Shown: piece after piece, positions 25,638 through 34,566 of the stretch
Numbering within the stretch: position 1 is the stretch's first letter
Layout of the letters: the number at the start of each line of letters is the position of its first letter
Source: Bin76 sp963665765
GTDB taxonomy: Bacteria; Actinomycetota; Acidimicrobiia; Spongiisociales; ZC4RG35
Direction of reading: 5' to 3'
Length of the DNA: 64,000 nt
NCBI GenBank assembly: GCA_963665765.1
Contig: OY762464.1
Coordinates: forward strand, 2,108,001 to 2,172,000
Made by a program: the position numbers and the translations under genes
Notes under the pieces: generated by a model
What the model was told of the DNA's origin: nothing
The model's input: the letters and a program-made list of their open reading frames with translations, nothing else
Databases searched by the model: none

Positions 25638-28600
25638 TCACGCTGGCAGTCCTGACAGTCCCATGGAACAGATCACCCGCGATTCCGATCTGGCTTGGCC
25701 CTCTTGGTCGTGACGTGGTTTGGCCAGGAACCCGTCCCTCCAAAGTTGAACCAGCAGCGCCGCCAAGTCTTCGTCGGCCACCCCCGCGTCGAGGGCTTTG
25801 GCCAGTTCCTTGAAGGCCAGATCGTGAGGTTCATGCAGATCGTTCAACGCCTCGTCCAAATCGGCGGCCGTGTATCGCAAGTTGGGAGGAAGTGTGTCCC
25901 GATGCCGGGATAGGCGTCTCCAGCACTTGCCGATCACACCACCCTGCTTTCCCATCAACTGTTCGGAAGGCGCTGATCGCAACGGTCCCCGGATTGCCTG
26001 TGCAACCATCTCGAAGTGCCCGGTCAAACGTCCGGTCGACGGTGTGTCGGAGGTGCATTCCGACAGCCGCAAGGCCTCCTGTGGAGAGATCCCCCGTGGC
26101 CGGCCCCGGTGGGGCACCAAGGCAAAAGCGTCGACCCCCAGAGCGGTTTGGGAGTGGACCACCACCGCGGTCTCCCCGTCTGTTTTCGTGGAATAGACCA
26201 CATTGGGCATGGATTCCACCTGAGTGGCGAGTTCGGGGTGGTTCACCTGGGCATTGCGCCATATCTCATAGGCCTTCGACACGGGATCGACCTTTTCGTC
26301 GTCCAACCGGTAATCGGAATGCTCGTCGTAAAGGCCGCTGATGATCGCCCGTTCCTCGTCCCGGCCGAAAAATTGCTCATCGGATCCCAGAAGATTGGCA
26401 TTCTCTCGAAGTCTTGCCAGAATGCGTCGGCGAAGGCTGATCTCATCCTCCAGCGTGCCTGCCGGCATCAGTGAGTACACGAAAACCTCCTCCGACACCT
26501 GACCGATTCTGTCCACCCGCCCGGCTCTCTGCACGAGTTTCACAACTGCCCACGGGAGGTCATAGTTAACGACTACCCGGGCATCTTGGAGGTTCTGGCC
26601 TTCCGAGAGAACATCGGTGGAGATCAGCACTCGCAACTCGGGTTGACTGTGAGGAAGTCCGCCTGGATACGATCCTGGGGAGAAGCGTCGGGCCAGTCTG
26701 GTGGGTTTGGCGACGTTGCCGCTGGCCGCCGCTACGCCTGTGATGCCTCTTTGGGTCAGGGCCTGGGCAACATAGTCGGCCGTGTCGGTGTACTCGGTGA
26801 ACACCAGCACCTTCTCGTCTGGATGGCGCCGGGTGATTATGTCCATCAGGGTGTCGATTTTGCCATCCCGAGTTTGGTCCCAATCTCCGAATCGAGCCAG
26901 CATCAGTTCGATTGTCTGAATGTCGGAGGTGAGGTCTTGGACGAATCGTTCCCTGAACAAAGATGGCCGGAGCCATTTCAAGGTCGGCGGAGGGTTTTCA
27001 ACCAGCTTGTTGTAGACGTCGGAAACCCCTGCGTCTGAGGTAAAGAGATCGAACAGGCCGTCTCCTTCCAGGTCGGCGGCATCGGACCACAAGCTGTTGT
27101 TGACCGAGCCAACCGGCACCGCTTGCCCGGATCGCACCGCATATCGGGAGATGCTGTCCCGGAGCCGATGGCGACGAAGGGTGGCCAAGAATGCCGGGCC
27201 CGAAGAAGAGAGGCGCTTGAACATCATCACCCGGTTGAGTCCGCTCAGGTTGCCCTGAGCGGATTTCCGGAGGTCGGCCACTATCGGCTGTTCGTGGTCG
27301 GCGAATTGCGCCTCTTTGCTCAAATATCCGTACATTCCGTATCGGGGTAGCCGGAGCCGATCAACCGCGTCGAGAGTCTCATCGGAGATCATCTTCTTGG
27401 CCGGATCATCCTTGCCCACTTTCCTTTCGATAGTTTCGGGCACCCTGGTTGGGAATCGGAAGCGCTGGCCGTCACCGTAGGTCAGGTATCGGCGACCCTC
27501 ATCGTCTGTCAGGGCGTAGTTCTCCTCGATGTAGCGGCGAGTGCGTCTCACCATGAACTGGGAAAGAAGAGCCTGCCAGTCGTCGTGCTCGCTTGACCGC
27601 TTGAAAGCCGCCAGGGTGGACAGACCTTCCGGACACTTTGCCGCGAACCGGGTTTCGCCCATCGCAGAAATGGCGACGTTGGGCCGGATGCGCAGGTGGG
27701 CATCGGCGGGCAGGAACAAAGAGAGTTGGGCCCACAGGTCGGTCAGGTTCTTGTTGTACGGTGTGGCGGAGAGCAGCACCACCCCCGCCTCGTTTTCCGC
27801 TATGTACTTCTTGAGTGCCTGATAATCCTGACGGGTGTGGGTGCGCAGGTGGTGAGACTCGTCAATGATCACCACACGATGGCGTCCGAGGTCGGGCAGT
27901 TTTCTGGTGACCATGGACAGAGATATAACCTGACCGTGCAGGTCGTGGTCATCGACGTAGTCCTGCCACATTTCCACCAAGTTCTTGGGACACACCACCA
28001 GGGCCTTCCCGCCTCGTTCCATCTGCACCAGTCGGGCGACGGCGGTGGCCACCAAGGTCTTGCCCAATCCAACCACATCTCCGATGATCACCCCACCCCG
28101 TTGGCTGAGAATGCGGGCGGCCAGCTTCACTGCGATGGCCTGGAAGTCGAGCAGTTTGTCGGTTAGTGATTGCGGAAGTTCATAGGCCACCAATCCCTCC
28201 CGTGCCTGACGGGACAGGTGGTAGGCCATCTTCAGGTACACCAGATAAGGGTCCAAGGGGTCGGGAGAGGTCCAAGAGCGCCGGATCACCTCCTTGAGCA
28301 TGGGCACGGCATCCAAGCACAACTCGTTGTTCCACCGATCTTCGAACCAGTCGGCCAGCTTGAGGGTGGCGTCGCCGTCGGAGACGCTCACGTTCAACTC
28401 CCCTTGTCCCACTAGCCCGGCTCCGGTGAGATTGGACGAACCCACGAAGGCTGCCCGAGGAGCGAACGGGTCGTTCCGGTGGCACAGGTACAGCTTGGCA
28501 TGCAGTCTGTGCTCGGTGAACACCTGCACTTGCACGTCACCGGCGGTTATCTGTCGCAGCAGCGAACGCAGGGCGGCTTCGTCCTCGCTGTTGGGGAGGC

Positions 28601-28922
28601 CCACCTCCAGTTGGCGGGTCATTTCCCTGCCGGTCGCCGCCCGGCGCTCGGAAGCAGTCTTGGAAGTGACGGGTTGCGGGGACTCATGGGCCTGTAGTCG
28701 CTTCATCTCGGTTTCGGGGGATTCGGTCATCCCCACCAGCACCCGGGCCTTGGGTGTTCGGTCGGCAGGTGCAGGTAGTCGGTCGACGGCTGCGGTGATC
28801 AGTTTCCAGCCCCGCAAGTTGAAATAGCCGACCACCGTATCGAGGGTTTGGGAGGGTGGACCCAGGATTTTGACCAGGCCTTTCTCCATCGAAAGGCCGA
28901 TGTTGTCCAGAATCTCGGGCAT
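25638..28922 (-). CDS. PLD-domain SNF2-type helicase (defence locus 2)
   Basis: A 1094-residue protein. Residues about 1-230 are a phospholipase-D-like nuclease domain with H141-x-K143 and a later GSSNLT strand. Then an SNF2-like helicase: GDVVGLGKTLVA P-loop, VVIIDESHHL DEAH-type box, LLSATPYNK, STDVLSEGQNLQ and QRAGRVDRIGQ. The start ATG at 28922 shares one base with the stop of the methyltransferase gene (TGATG), so they are translationally coupled. An extension to 28988 is open but overlaps that gene. Together they look like a methylation-guided nuclease-helicase defence pair, similar in parts to DISARM but lacking its DrmA/DrmB partners. Confidence 0.87.
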   Translation of the reverse strand: MPEILDNIGLSMEKGLVKILGPPSQTLDTVVGYFNLRGWKLITAAVDRLPAPADRTPKARVLVGMTESPETEMKRLQAHESPQPVTSKTASERRAATGREMTRQLEVGLPNSEDEAALRSLLRQITAGDVQVQVFTEHRLHAKLYLCHRNDPFAPRAAFVGSSNLTGAGLVGQGELNVSVSDGDATLKLADWFEDRWNNELCLDAVPMLKEVIRRSWTSPDPLDPYLVYLKMAYHLSRQAREGLVAYELPQSLTDKLLDFQAIAVKLAARILSQRGGVIIGDVVGLGKTLVATAVARLVQMERGGKALVVCPKNLVEMWQDYVDDHDLHGQVISLSMVTRKLPDLGRHRVVIIDESHHLRTHTRQDYQALKKYIAENEAGVVLLSATPYNKNLTDLWAQLSLFLPADAHLRIRPNVAISAMGETRFAAKCPEGLSTLAAFKRSSEHDDWQALLSQFMVRRTRRYIEENYALTDDEGRRYLTYGDGQRFRFPTRVPETIERKVGKDDPAKKMISDETLDAVDRLRLPRYGMYGYLSKEAQFADHEQPIVADLRKSAQGNLSGLNRVMMFKRLSSSGPAFLATLRRHRLRDSISRYAVRSGQAVPVGSVNNSLWSDAADLEGDGLFDLFTSDAGVSDVYNKLVENPPPTLKWLRPSLFRERFVQDLTSDIQTIELMLARFGDWDQTRDGKIDTLMDIITRRHPDEKVLVFTEYTDTADYVAQALTQRGITGVAAASGNVAKPTRLARRFSPGSYPGGLPHSQPELRVLISTDVLSEGQNLQDARVVVNYDLPWAVVKLVQRAGRVDRIGQVSEEVFVYSLMPAGTLEDEISLRRRILARLRENANLLGSDEQFFGRDEERAIISGLYDEHSDYRLDDEKVDPVSKAYEIWRNAQVNHPELATQVESMPNVVYSTKTDGETAVVVHSQTALGVDAFALVPHRGRPRGISPQEALRLSECTSDTPSTGRLTGHFEMVAQAIRGPLRSAPSEQLMGKQGGVIGKCWRRLSRHRDTLPPNLRYTAADLDEALNDLHEPHDLAFKELAKALDAGVADEDLAALLVQLWRDGFLAKPRHDQEGQARSESRVICSMGLSGLPA

Positions 28923-31900
28923 CAGCTGCCTGCCGGGCCGCCGGGTCGGGTTTTCTTGTTCCCGTGCACCGATGGCTCGGAACACCACATGTGTCGGAGG
29001 CGGGCGATGCCCTCCACCGCGGGCGCGGGCAGATGAAGCACCCTCTGCGCCAATGCTCGGTCCAGATCGGCCCGCGCCGGGTCGCGATAGGCTTCGTTGG
29101 CGGGCAGAAACTCACGGTCGGCGAAATCGTCGAATATATCGGCGGTGGCTCTCAATCGATGAGGCGTGAGCCTCCTCAAATCCAAGGCGGGGATGTTGCC
29201 GATGGTTGTAACGCTCAGCCTGGCCCTACCCGGTTGCTGGCGTGATGACATCCACCAGCGACCCACTAATCCGAGAGTCGAGTTCAGCCACACACAACTG
29301 GCCTTTTCCCATTGCTCACGGTCGTCTGGGTTAGATGGCTCCACTTGAAGAGAGGGCCATGCCATCCCCCCAATTGCTGGGACTGGAGTGAAGCAGGCCC
29401 CAAGAGCTTGCGAAGTCAGTCGGAATCCTTCATTGATGTGTAGTCGGGTGGCTGCGGCGATCCTCTCTCCCTTGGCATTGGTGTAACCATTCCAGAGGGT
29501 GCGAGCTTGGTACTCCATGCCGGGTCGGACAGCACCCTGTGAACATGGTAGAACGGTCATCTTCTTTTCCTGGATGTGGTCATGACGCCACAAAACGGGA
29601 AAACAAACCTCAGGGGAAATCAACCGTCGGGTTTGTTTGACGACCTCAAAGGGTCCTCTGCCTCCGCGGCCGTTGATGTCCAAGGAATAAGGTCCTCGGA
29701 TTCCCATCTGGCCCAGGTTCGTTATCGGTGCTTGTATAACCCCCGAGATTTGGGGGAGACGGATACGCCCCATTGTCAGAGCAGCGCTGATTCCGCACAG
29801 TTCAGGATTCACTACGCCGCTTGGATTGCCCCTTGCATCTGGTGAAAAGCTGGACGCAATGGCAAAACCCAGTGGTGACCCCCCTGGCGTGTCCAAGTCC
29901 CCTTGTGGTCTGACTGCTCTTGCGAGGTCTATGCCTGCGTCGGGGGTCTTCGGGCGATCTCGCAGGCAGATATAACGCGCTGACCGGGATTGCCGTTCGT
30001 TGGGGTTTCGCTTGATGGCAATAATGACAGCTTCGGCCATGCCGGTGCTATCAGAGAAGGCCCTAGCTTCAGCGCTATCGGTGGAGGTAAGGGTGACAAT
30101 ATGGATGTTCTCGTATTGGCCGGCCAGTAGTTCCCTCATCTTCGACCAGGCAGTGCCGGAGACGAAGGTAGCCGGAACGATGAGAGCCAAGACCCCACCT
30201 GGCCTAAGCTTGAGATGTGCAAGGTCCATAAAATTGGTTGCCATCCCTGCGTTGCCGTGTCTTGCGGTGAGACCAGGGAAAGTCTTGTACAGATCTTTCA
30301 AGGCAGTGCTCATCAAAGCTTGGGTTTGATCGTCGTTTCCCATTCCGGCGAATACCGGTATGGGAGGCATCGTTCCGTCTTCTGCCGCACCTGGTTTCCG
30401 CTCATGGTTAGTGGGTCTTCCGAAGGGAGGGTTCATGATTACCAGGTCCATCTTCCCGTTGGGAACACGGGCACGGCTCCGGATCGGGGCATCCTTAGCC
30501 ATAGTTGTGATTGCGCCGTCACCGTAAAGAGCTGTTTTGTGGCTGCCACCCAGGAGATCCAGCGAGCCGACCCTGGGCTCTTCCCCCATTCCCACGTTCA
30601 ACATCCCGAACGGCATTACCCACGTCTTGGTACGGTGATAGCCGACCTCCGGGTGCTCACCGGAAAGCGTCGCGGCCGTTAGATGTACCGATGCTGGCAT
30701 GATGTCGCATCCGATGAACACCTCTTCCATCATTTGTGGGTGGATGGCGGCCGGATCGCCCCCGGCTTCCTCGTGCCGAGCCGCAATGCGTCGATAGGCG
30801 GCGGTGAGCAGCGCCCCCGTGCCGCAGGCAAGGTCGGCTACTCGAAGCCGGGTGATTTCCTTGGGATCGGACCAGTCCAAATCCAAACGGTCGACAGCCA
30901 TTTCCGCCAGAAAGGCGGCCGATCCCAAGCGGGTGAAGTGGGTCTTCAGGAAAGAGCGATCTGCGACCAACCGACCGTAGAGTTCGCCGATGATTCCCTG
31001 CGTATCGCGGTAGGCAGTGGTCTCTGCTGCGCGGCCGAACAATTCTCTCAAGACTCGATCAGCTACCGTGTTGTCCGAAATGGAATCCAACAAGCTGTGG
31101 GCGATGCCATAAATCGGCCAGTAGTTGACCTTTAGTACGGACTCCCATGTTGTCTGCACATCGGCCCGGCTTAGACCCTTGTTTCTCAACTCCTCTGGTG
31201 AAGGTATGCCTTCATGCCGGCCCGCGATATGGTGCTGGAACACCACGGCGTTGAAGAGGATCGCTATGGCCATCTTGTCGGTCTGGCGGCCTGATTCCTG
31301 GCACAGGATCTTGCCGAATTTCCGCGAGGCTGGGGAATCTATGCCCAGGTGCTTCACGGCGGATGCGATGGTGTGCTCAACCTCTTCTTCCAGTCCCGCC
31401 AGGTCCACATCCAGAGAAAGGCGCACCCTTTCCAGCACCACGGTGGGGGTCAGTTGCTCCTCCTCCTCCGGGTCGAACCGCAGATCAATCAGCCGATCCA
31501 GCATTTCGGGGCCCACGGAGTTCCGGTGGGATGGGTGCTCCACCAACTGAAATCCGTTGCCCGTTCTCTGTTGTTCGGGCCAGAGCCACAGCATCTGGCC
31601 GTCGCGGGCCTCGAACACGATCAGCATCTCCAGGCTGTGGAGCTTCCGAAGAGTTGTGACCGTCTTTCGGATGGCCTTTCTGGGAGGGATGGACTCACAA
31701 GTGATACGCCACAGGTCCACAACTCGCTTGCTTGCCACCGGAAAGGCAATCAAATCAGTGCTTGGGATCTCTAAACTCACCGAGTCGTAGAAGTTGGGTT
31801 GAAGGGAGTGCGGATTGTCCCAGTGGAGTCGCCTCAGAAAAAGAGTTGCCAGGTCTCCTGCGGCGATCAGGTCCTGTATTTCCTCCCGGGTGACCCCCAC
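28922..31900 (-). CDS. N6-adenine-specific DNA methyltransferase (defence locus 2)
   Basis: A 992-residue methyltransferase. SAM motif DLACGTGALLTA lies near residue 356 and catalytic NPPFGRP at about 490, the N6-adenine type. Residues 1-330 form a large N-terminal region; residues 700-900 look like a specificity domain, so it may recognise its site without a separate subunit, as in type IIG or BREX-like enzymes. No nuclease domain is evident. GTG 31900 has GGAG 11 bases upstream. A promoter-like pair lies at 31965-31992. It heads the operon with the PLD-helicase. Confidence 0.87.
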   Translation of the reverse strand: MGVTREEIQDLIAAGDLATLFLRRLHWDNPHSLQPNFYDSVSLEIPSTDLIAFPVASKRVVDLWRITCESIPPRKAIRKTVTTLRKLHSLEMLIVFEARDGQMLWLWPEQQRTGNGFQLVEHPSHRNSVGPEMLDRLIDLRFDPEEEEQLTPTVVLERVRLSLDVDLAGLEEEVEHTIASAVKHLGIDSPASRKFGKILCQESGRQTDKMAIAILFNAVVFQHHIAGRHEGIPSPEELRNKGLSRADVQTTWESVLKVNYWPIYGIAHSLLDSISDNTVADRVLRELFGRAAETTAYRDTQGIIGELYGRLVADRSFLKTHFTRLGSAAFLAEMAVDRLDLDWSDPKEITRLRVADLACGTGALLTAAYRRIAARHEEAGGDPAAIHPQMMEEVFIGCDIMPASVHLTAATLSGEHPEVGYHRTKTWVMPFGMLNVGMGEEPRVGSLDLLGGSHKTALYGDGAITTMAKDAPIRSRARVPNGKMDLVIMNPPFGRPTNHERKPGAAEDGTMPPIPVFAGMGNDDQTQALMSTALKDLYKTFPGLTARHGNAGMATNFMDLAHLKLRPGGVLALIVPATFVSGTAWSKMRELLAGQYENIHIVTLTSTDSAEARAFSDSTGMAEAVIIAIKRNPNERQSRSARYICLRDRPKTPDAGIDLARAVRPQGDLDTPGGSPLGFAIASSFSPDARGNPSGVVNPELCGISAALTMGRIRLPQISGVIQAPITNLGQMGIRGPYSLDINGRGGRGPFEVVKQTRRLISPEVCFPVLWRHDHIQEKKMTVLPCSQGAVRPGMEYQARTLWNGYTNAKGERIAAATRLHINEGFRLTSQALGACFTPVPAIGGMAWPSLQVEPSNPDDREQWEKASCVWLNSTLGLVGRWWMSSRQQPGRARLSVTTIGNIPALDLRRLTPHRLRATADIFDDFADREFLPANEAYRDPARADLDRALAQRVLHLPAPAVEGIARLRHMWCSEPSVHGNKKTRPGGPAGS

Positions 31901-31964
31901 GTCACCCGCTCCGGTCTGCCCAAATATCGCATGGGCTCTTCTTCCGCTTCAGGCAAGTATCTAA

Positions 31965-31992
31965 CCTATAATGATAGTTAAGAGTTTGTAAA
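31965..31992 (-). promoter_or_regulatory. Candidate sigma70-type promoter of the methyltransferase operon
   Basis: On the minus strand TTTACA (31992-31987) and TATAGG (31970-31965) are separated by 16 bases, leaving a leader of roughly 58 bases to the GTG at 31900. Reasonable but unproven; the match to consensus is partial. Confidence 0.4.
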
Positions 31993-32009
31993 CCTAGTTG
32001 ATAACAGTC

Positions 32010-32020
32010 GGGGGGGGGGG
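32010..32020. repeat. Homopolymer tract of 11 G
   Basis: Eleven consecutive G bases (C on the methyltransferase-coding strand) sit 18 bases upstream of the candidate -35 element. Tracts of this length are prone to slippage in other bacteria and can tune promoters. It is also a place where sequencing errors occur. Confidence 0.9.
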
Positions 32021-32122
32021 CTTAGGAGTCATATTAGAAAAGTCTATATATGGTTTATTGGGTGACTCCGGTGAAATCCGATATTTCGGTGCTGGAGATC
32101 CGGGTTGGTGTTTGGGCCTTTT

Positions 32123-32203
32123 GTTTGCTTTTTCTCTTGGAAAATATCACTGCAGGCCGATTTCGAGCGGTTTGTTCGCTTTTCTGGGTGAAAATGTGAA
32201 CTG
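32123..32203. promoter_or_regulatory. Two 30-bp motif sites (D and E), 51 bp apart
   Basis: Site D (32123-32152) starts GTTTGCTTTTT and ends GAAAATATCACTG; site E (32174-32203) starts GTTCGCTTTT and ends GAAAATGTGAACTG. Their starts are 51 bases apart, as for the sites at 25413 and 25464. They lie about 220-300 bases upstream of the methyltransferase start and could act on it or on the divergent ATPase gene. Confidence 0.6.
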
Positions 32204-32236
32204 GGGAGTCGCGTTACGGTGACCAGTTCACATTTT
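32191..32236. repeat. 13-bp inverted repeat
   Basis: AAAATGTGAACTG at 32191-32203 (the right half of motif site E) is repeated as its exact complement CAGTTCACATTTT at 32224-32236, with 20 bases between. It adds an inverted half site to the motif array, or could form a hairpin. Confidence 0.85.
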
Positions 32237-32325
32237 GCGGACGGGTGCCATGTCGCCCGTCTGGGGGGTCGTAACCGAACGAGGCCTTGATAGCCGGGAC
32301 GGGGTGCGGGTGGATCAGGAGGGCG

Positions 32326-32386
32326 GATCGTATAGTAAGGGAAGCGCAAATCATATAGTTTTAGTGCCGCAGATCGCATAATACCG
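32326..32386. repeat. Three imperfect 23-bp direct repeats upstream of the DUF4143 ATPase
   Basis: Units start GATCGTATAGT (32326-32348), AATCATATAGT (32349-32371) and GATCGCATAAT (from 32372); the first two both end in GCA. They end about 30 bases before the GTG of the ATPase gene, the right place for a tandem operator. The other DUF4143 gene in this window (49852) is also preceded by tandem repeats, with a different sequence. Confidence 0.55.
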
Positions 32387-32415
32387 TCCAAAGAAGCATT
32401 ATCGTTCTTGATGCC

Positions 32416-33660
32416 GTGGCCAAACGATATCCGCGAATCATCGAACGTCTACTCCAACAGGAACTGCTGAGGGTCTACCCCGCGGTGCTGCTGGTTGGGG
32501 CTCGGGGCGTCGGAAAATCTACCTCGGCCGGTCGATTCGCGGACACCACCATCGACCTCTCCATGCCCGGCCCGAGGCTGGCTGCCCATCAGGATCCTGA
32601 TGGGCTGCTGGCCGCTTCCCGGGGAACGGTAGTGATAGACGAATGGCAGGAGGCGCCCGAGATCTTGGGGGCGGTGAAACGAGTGGTTGATACCGTAGGG
32701 GCCGGCGCCACGGTCCGCTACATTCTTACCGGCTCGGTACGGGCGGTCCATCAAGTTGCCACTTGGCCTGGCACCGGGCGTGTCATCCGAGTGCGGATGT
32801 CAGGACTTACCCAAGGCGAAATCGAGCACGACCATGTCTATAACCCGATCGAAAAGTTGTTCTCGGCGGACGAAACACCGTTTGGAGGTGCCTGCGACCT
32901 AACCAGGGCTGACTACCTCAAACGTATAGTCGCCGGTCGTTTTCCGTACGCCTTGCGCTTCTCCGGTCGTTACCGGGCCCGTTGGTTTGCGTCTTATGTT
33001 GACCAGCTGACGGAGTACGACGCCCCTCAGATCGCGGTCAAAACTCCCAGGCCCACCAAATTACGATCCGTACTCGCGTCGTGCGCGGCTCGCACAGGCC
33101 AGGTGCTCAACCAAGTGTCCACCGCCCGGGATGCAGGTGTAAGCAGCATAACCGCCGAAGCTCACATACGCCTATTGGAGGATTTGTCGATAATTGCCCG
33201 CGTACCGGCGTGGCACTCCAAACGACTGTACCGCCTCATTAGATCTCCGAAAGTCCATGTTGTCGATCCTGGTCTCGCCGCTCATCTACTGCACGCCGAC
33301 GAAGACACCCTGGCCCGGGATGCGAGTCTGGTGGGACAGCTTTTCGGAACCTTCGTAATAAGCGAGCTCCGTCCCCATCTTGAGGCGGTATCGACTACAA
33401 CCGATATGTTCCACTTCCGAGATCGTTCGGGACGTGAGATCGACTGCGTACTCGAACGAGGAGGTCGGGTTGTAGGGCTGGAAATCAAATCATCGACCAA
33501 AGTGGATCGTCACGACGCCAAGAGCCTCATCTGGCTACGCGACCAGTTGGGCGATCGCTTCCATCTGGGTGTGGTTCTCTACACGGGACAGTTTCCGTTC
33601 CGAATCGGCGACCGCCTGTGGGCGGCGCCCGTCGGTGCATTGTGGCGCAATACCGCATAG
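32416..33660 (+). CDS. AAA-14 ATPase with C-terminal DUF4143 domain
   Basis: A 414-residue protein of the widespread AAA_14-DUF4143 family. The P-loop is GARGVGKSTSA near residue 32, Walker B VVIDEWQEAP near 75, sensor-like LTGS near 108. The C-terminal domain has FHFRDRSGREIDCVLER and GLEIKSS, an endonuclease-like E-x-D...E-x-K arrangement. The cellular role of the family is not settled. Starts at GTG 32416. It diverges from the methyltransferase operon and is preceded by tandem repeats, so it probably regulates itself. About 60 bases separate it from the SDR gene. Confidence 0.88.
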   Translation: MAKRYPRIIERLLQQELLRVYPAVLLVGARGVGKSTSAGRFADTTIDLSMPGPRLAAHQDPDGLLAASRGTVVIDEWQEAPEILGAVKRVVDTVGAGATVRYILTGSVRAVHQVATWPGTGRVIRVRMSGLTQGEIEHDHVYNPIEKLFSADETPFGGACDLTRADYLKRIVAGRFPYALRFSGRYRARWFASYVDQLTEYDAPQIAVKTPRPTKLRSVLASCAARTGQVLNQVSTARDAGVSSITAEAHIRLLEDLSIIARVPAWHSKRLYRLIRSPKVHVVDPGLAAHLLHADEDTLARDASLVGQLFGTFVISELRPHLEAVSTTTDMFHFRDRSGREIDCVLERGGRVVGLEIKSSTKVDRHDAKSLIWLRDQLGDRFHLGVVLYTGQFPFRIGDRLWAAPVGALWRNTA

Positions 33661-33722
33661 CCGGGCCGGCTTTTCTCACAGCCACGACGCTCCGGTCTCC
33701 CTTTTGGGTATCCTCGCGGGGT

Positions 33723-34490
33723 ATGAGCTATTTCGCAGGGAAAGAATTCGTGGTGACCGGGGCGGGGCGGGGAATCGGTCGGGCGACGGCGGAGAGACTG
33801 GTGGCCGAGGGGGGAAGGGTTTGGTGTTTCGATCTGGCCGCCGAGCGTCTCGATCAGGCGGTGGCGGAGATGGAGGGGCCGGGCACGGCGATGGGGGTGG
33901 TGGTGGACATCTCCGATGACCGATCGGTGGAAGAGGGCTACCGGCAGGCGGCCGAGGCAAGCGGGGGAGTTCTCCATGGTCTGGCGCACTGCGCGGCCAT
34001 CGGCCGGGCGCGGGCTTTCGAGCAGATGACCTGGGAGGACTGGGAAGTGGAGCTCAAGGTCAATCTGTACGGCACCTATCTGATGACCAGGCAGGCGGCC
34101 CCGCTGATGCGGGCCGCCGGTGGAGGGAGGATCGTCAACATCGCCTCCAATGCCGCCAAAGTGCCCGGCCCCTATTCGGCGCCCTACAACGCCTCCAAGG
34201 CGGCGGTGATCAGCCTCACCCGCTCTTCCGCCAAGGCGTTGGCGCCGGAGATCGCAGTCAACTCGATCTGCCCCGGTCATGTGGATACCCCCATGCGGAG
34301 CGGATTCGGCGAGGAGGCTTCCCGGTTGGTGGAGGGAGTTGATCTCGAGGCGGCGGCGGCCACTGCTCAGTTGGGCAGACCTGCCCGGGCCGAGGAGATC
34401 GCTTCGGCGGTGCTTTTCCTGCTCAGCCCCGAAGCGGTGTTCATCACCGGCGAGGATCTGAACGTCAATGGCGGGATTGTTATGTACTGA
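33723..34490 (+). CDS. Short-chain dehydrogenase/reductase (SDR)
   Basis: A 255-residue classical SDR: cofactor loop TGAGRGIG at residues 11-18, HCAAIG strand, catalytic serine in VNIASNAA, YNASK with the catalytic Tyr and Lys, and the C-terminal ITGEDLNVNGG. CFDLA after beta 2 favours NAD over NADP. It oxidises or reduces an unknown alcohol/ketone. It leads a run of plus-strand catabolic genes, 76 bases before the E1 alpha gene. Confidence 0.92.
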   Translation: MSYFAGKEFVVTGAGRGIGRATAERLVAEGGRVWCFDLAAERLDQAVAEMEGPGTAMGVVVDISDDRSVEEGYRQAAEASGGVLHGLAHCAAIGRARAFEQMTWEDWEVELKVNLYGTYLMTRQAAPLMRAAGGGRIVNIASNAAKVPGPYSAPYNASKAAVISLTRSSAKALAPEIAVNSICPGHVDTPMRSGFGEEASRLVEGVDLEAAAATAQLGRPARAEEIASAVLFLLSPEAVFITGEDLNVNGGIVMY

Positions 34491-34566
34491 CCCCGGGCGC
34501 CGGAGGGGGGCGGGCCCCGAAGATTCTGCGGTAAGGTGTTGGGTGGCAACCAACCGGGTGAAGACC

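Larger units (their letters stand above)
31901..32415. other. 515-bp regulatory region between the methyltransferase and DUF4143 genes
   Basis: No gene is visible here. From left to right the region holds a promoter-like pair for the minus-strand methyltransferase (31965-31992), an 11-G run (32010-32020), a short inverted repeat GAAAT/ATTTC (32073-32087), two 30-bp motif sites (32123-32152, 32174-32203), a 13-bp inverted repeat (32191-32236) and three 23-bp direct repeats before the plus-strand ATPase (from 32326). It is clearly AT-richer than the flanking genes in its left half. Confidence 0.7.
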
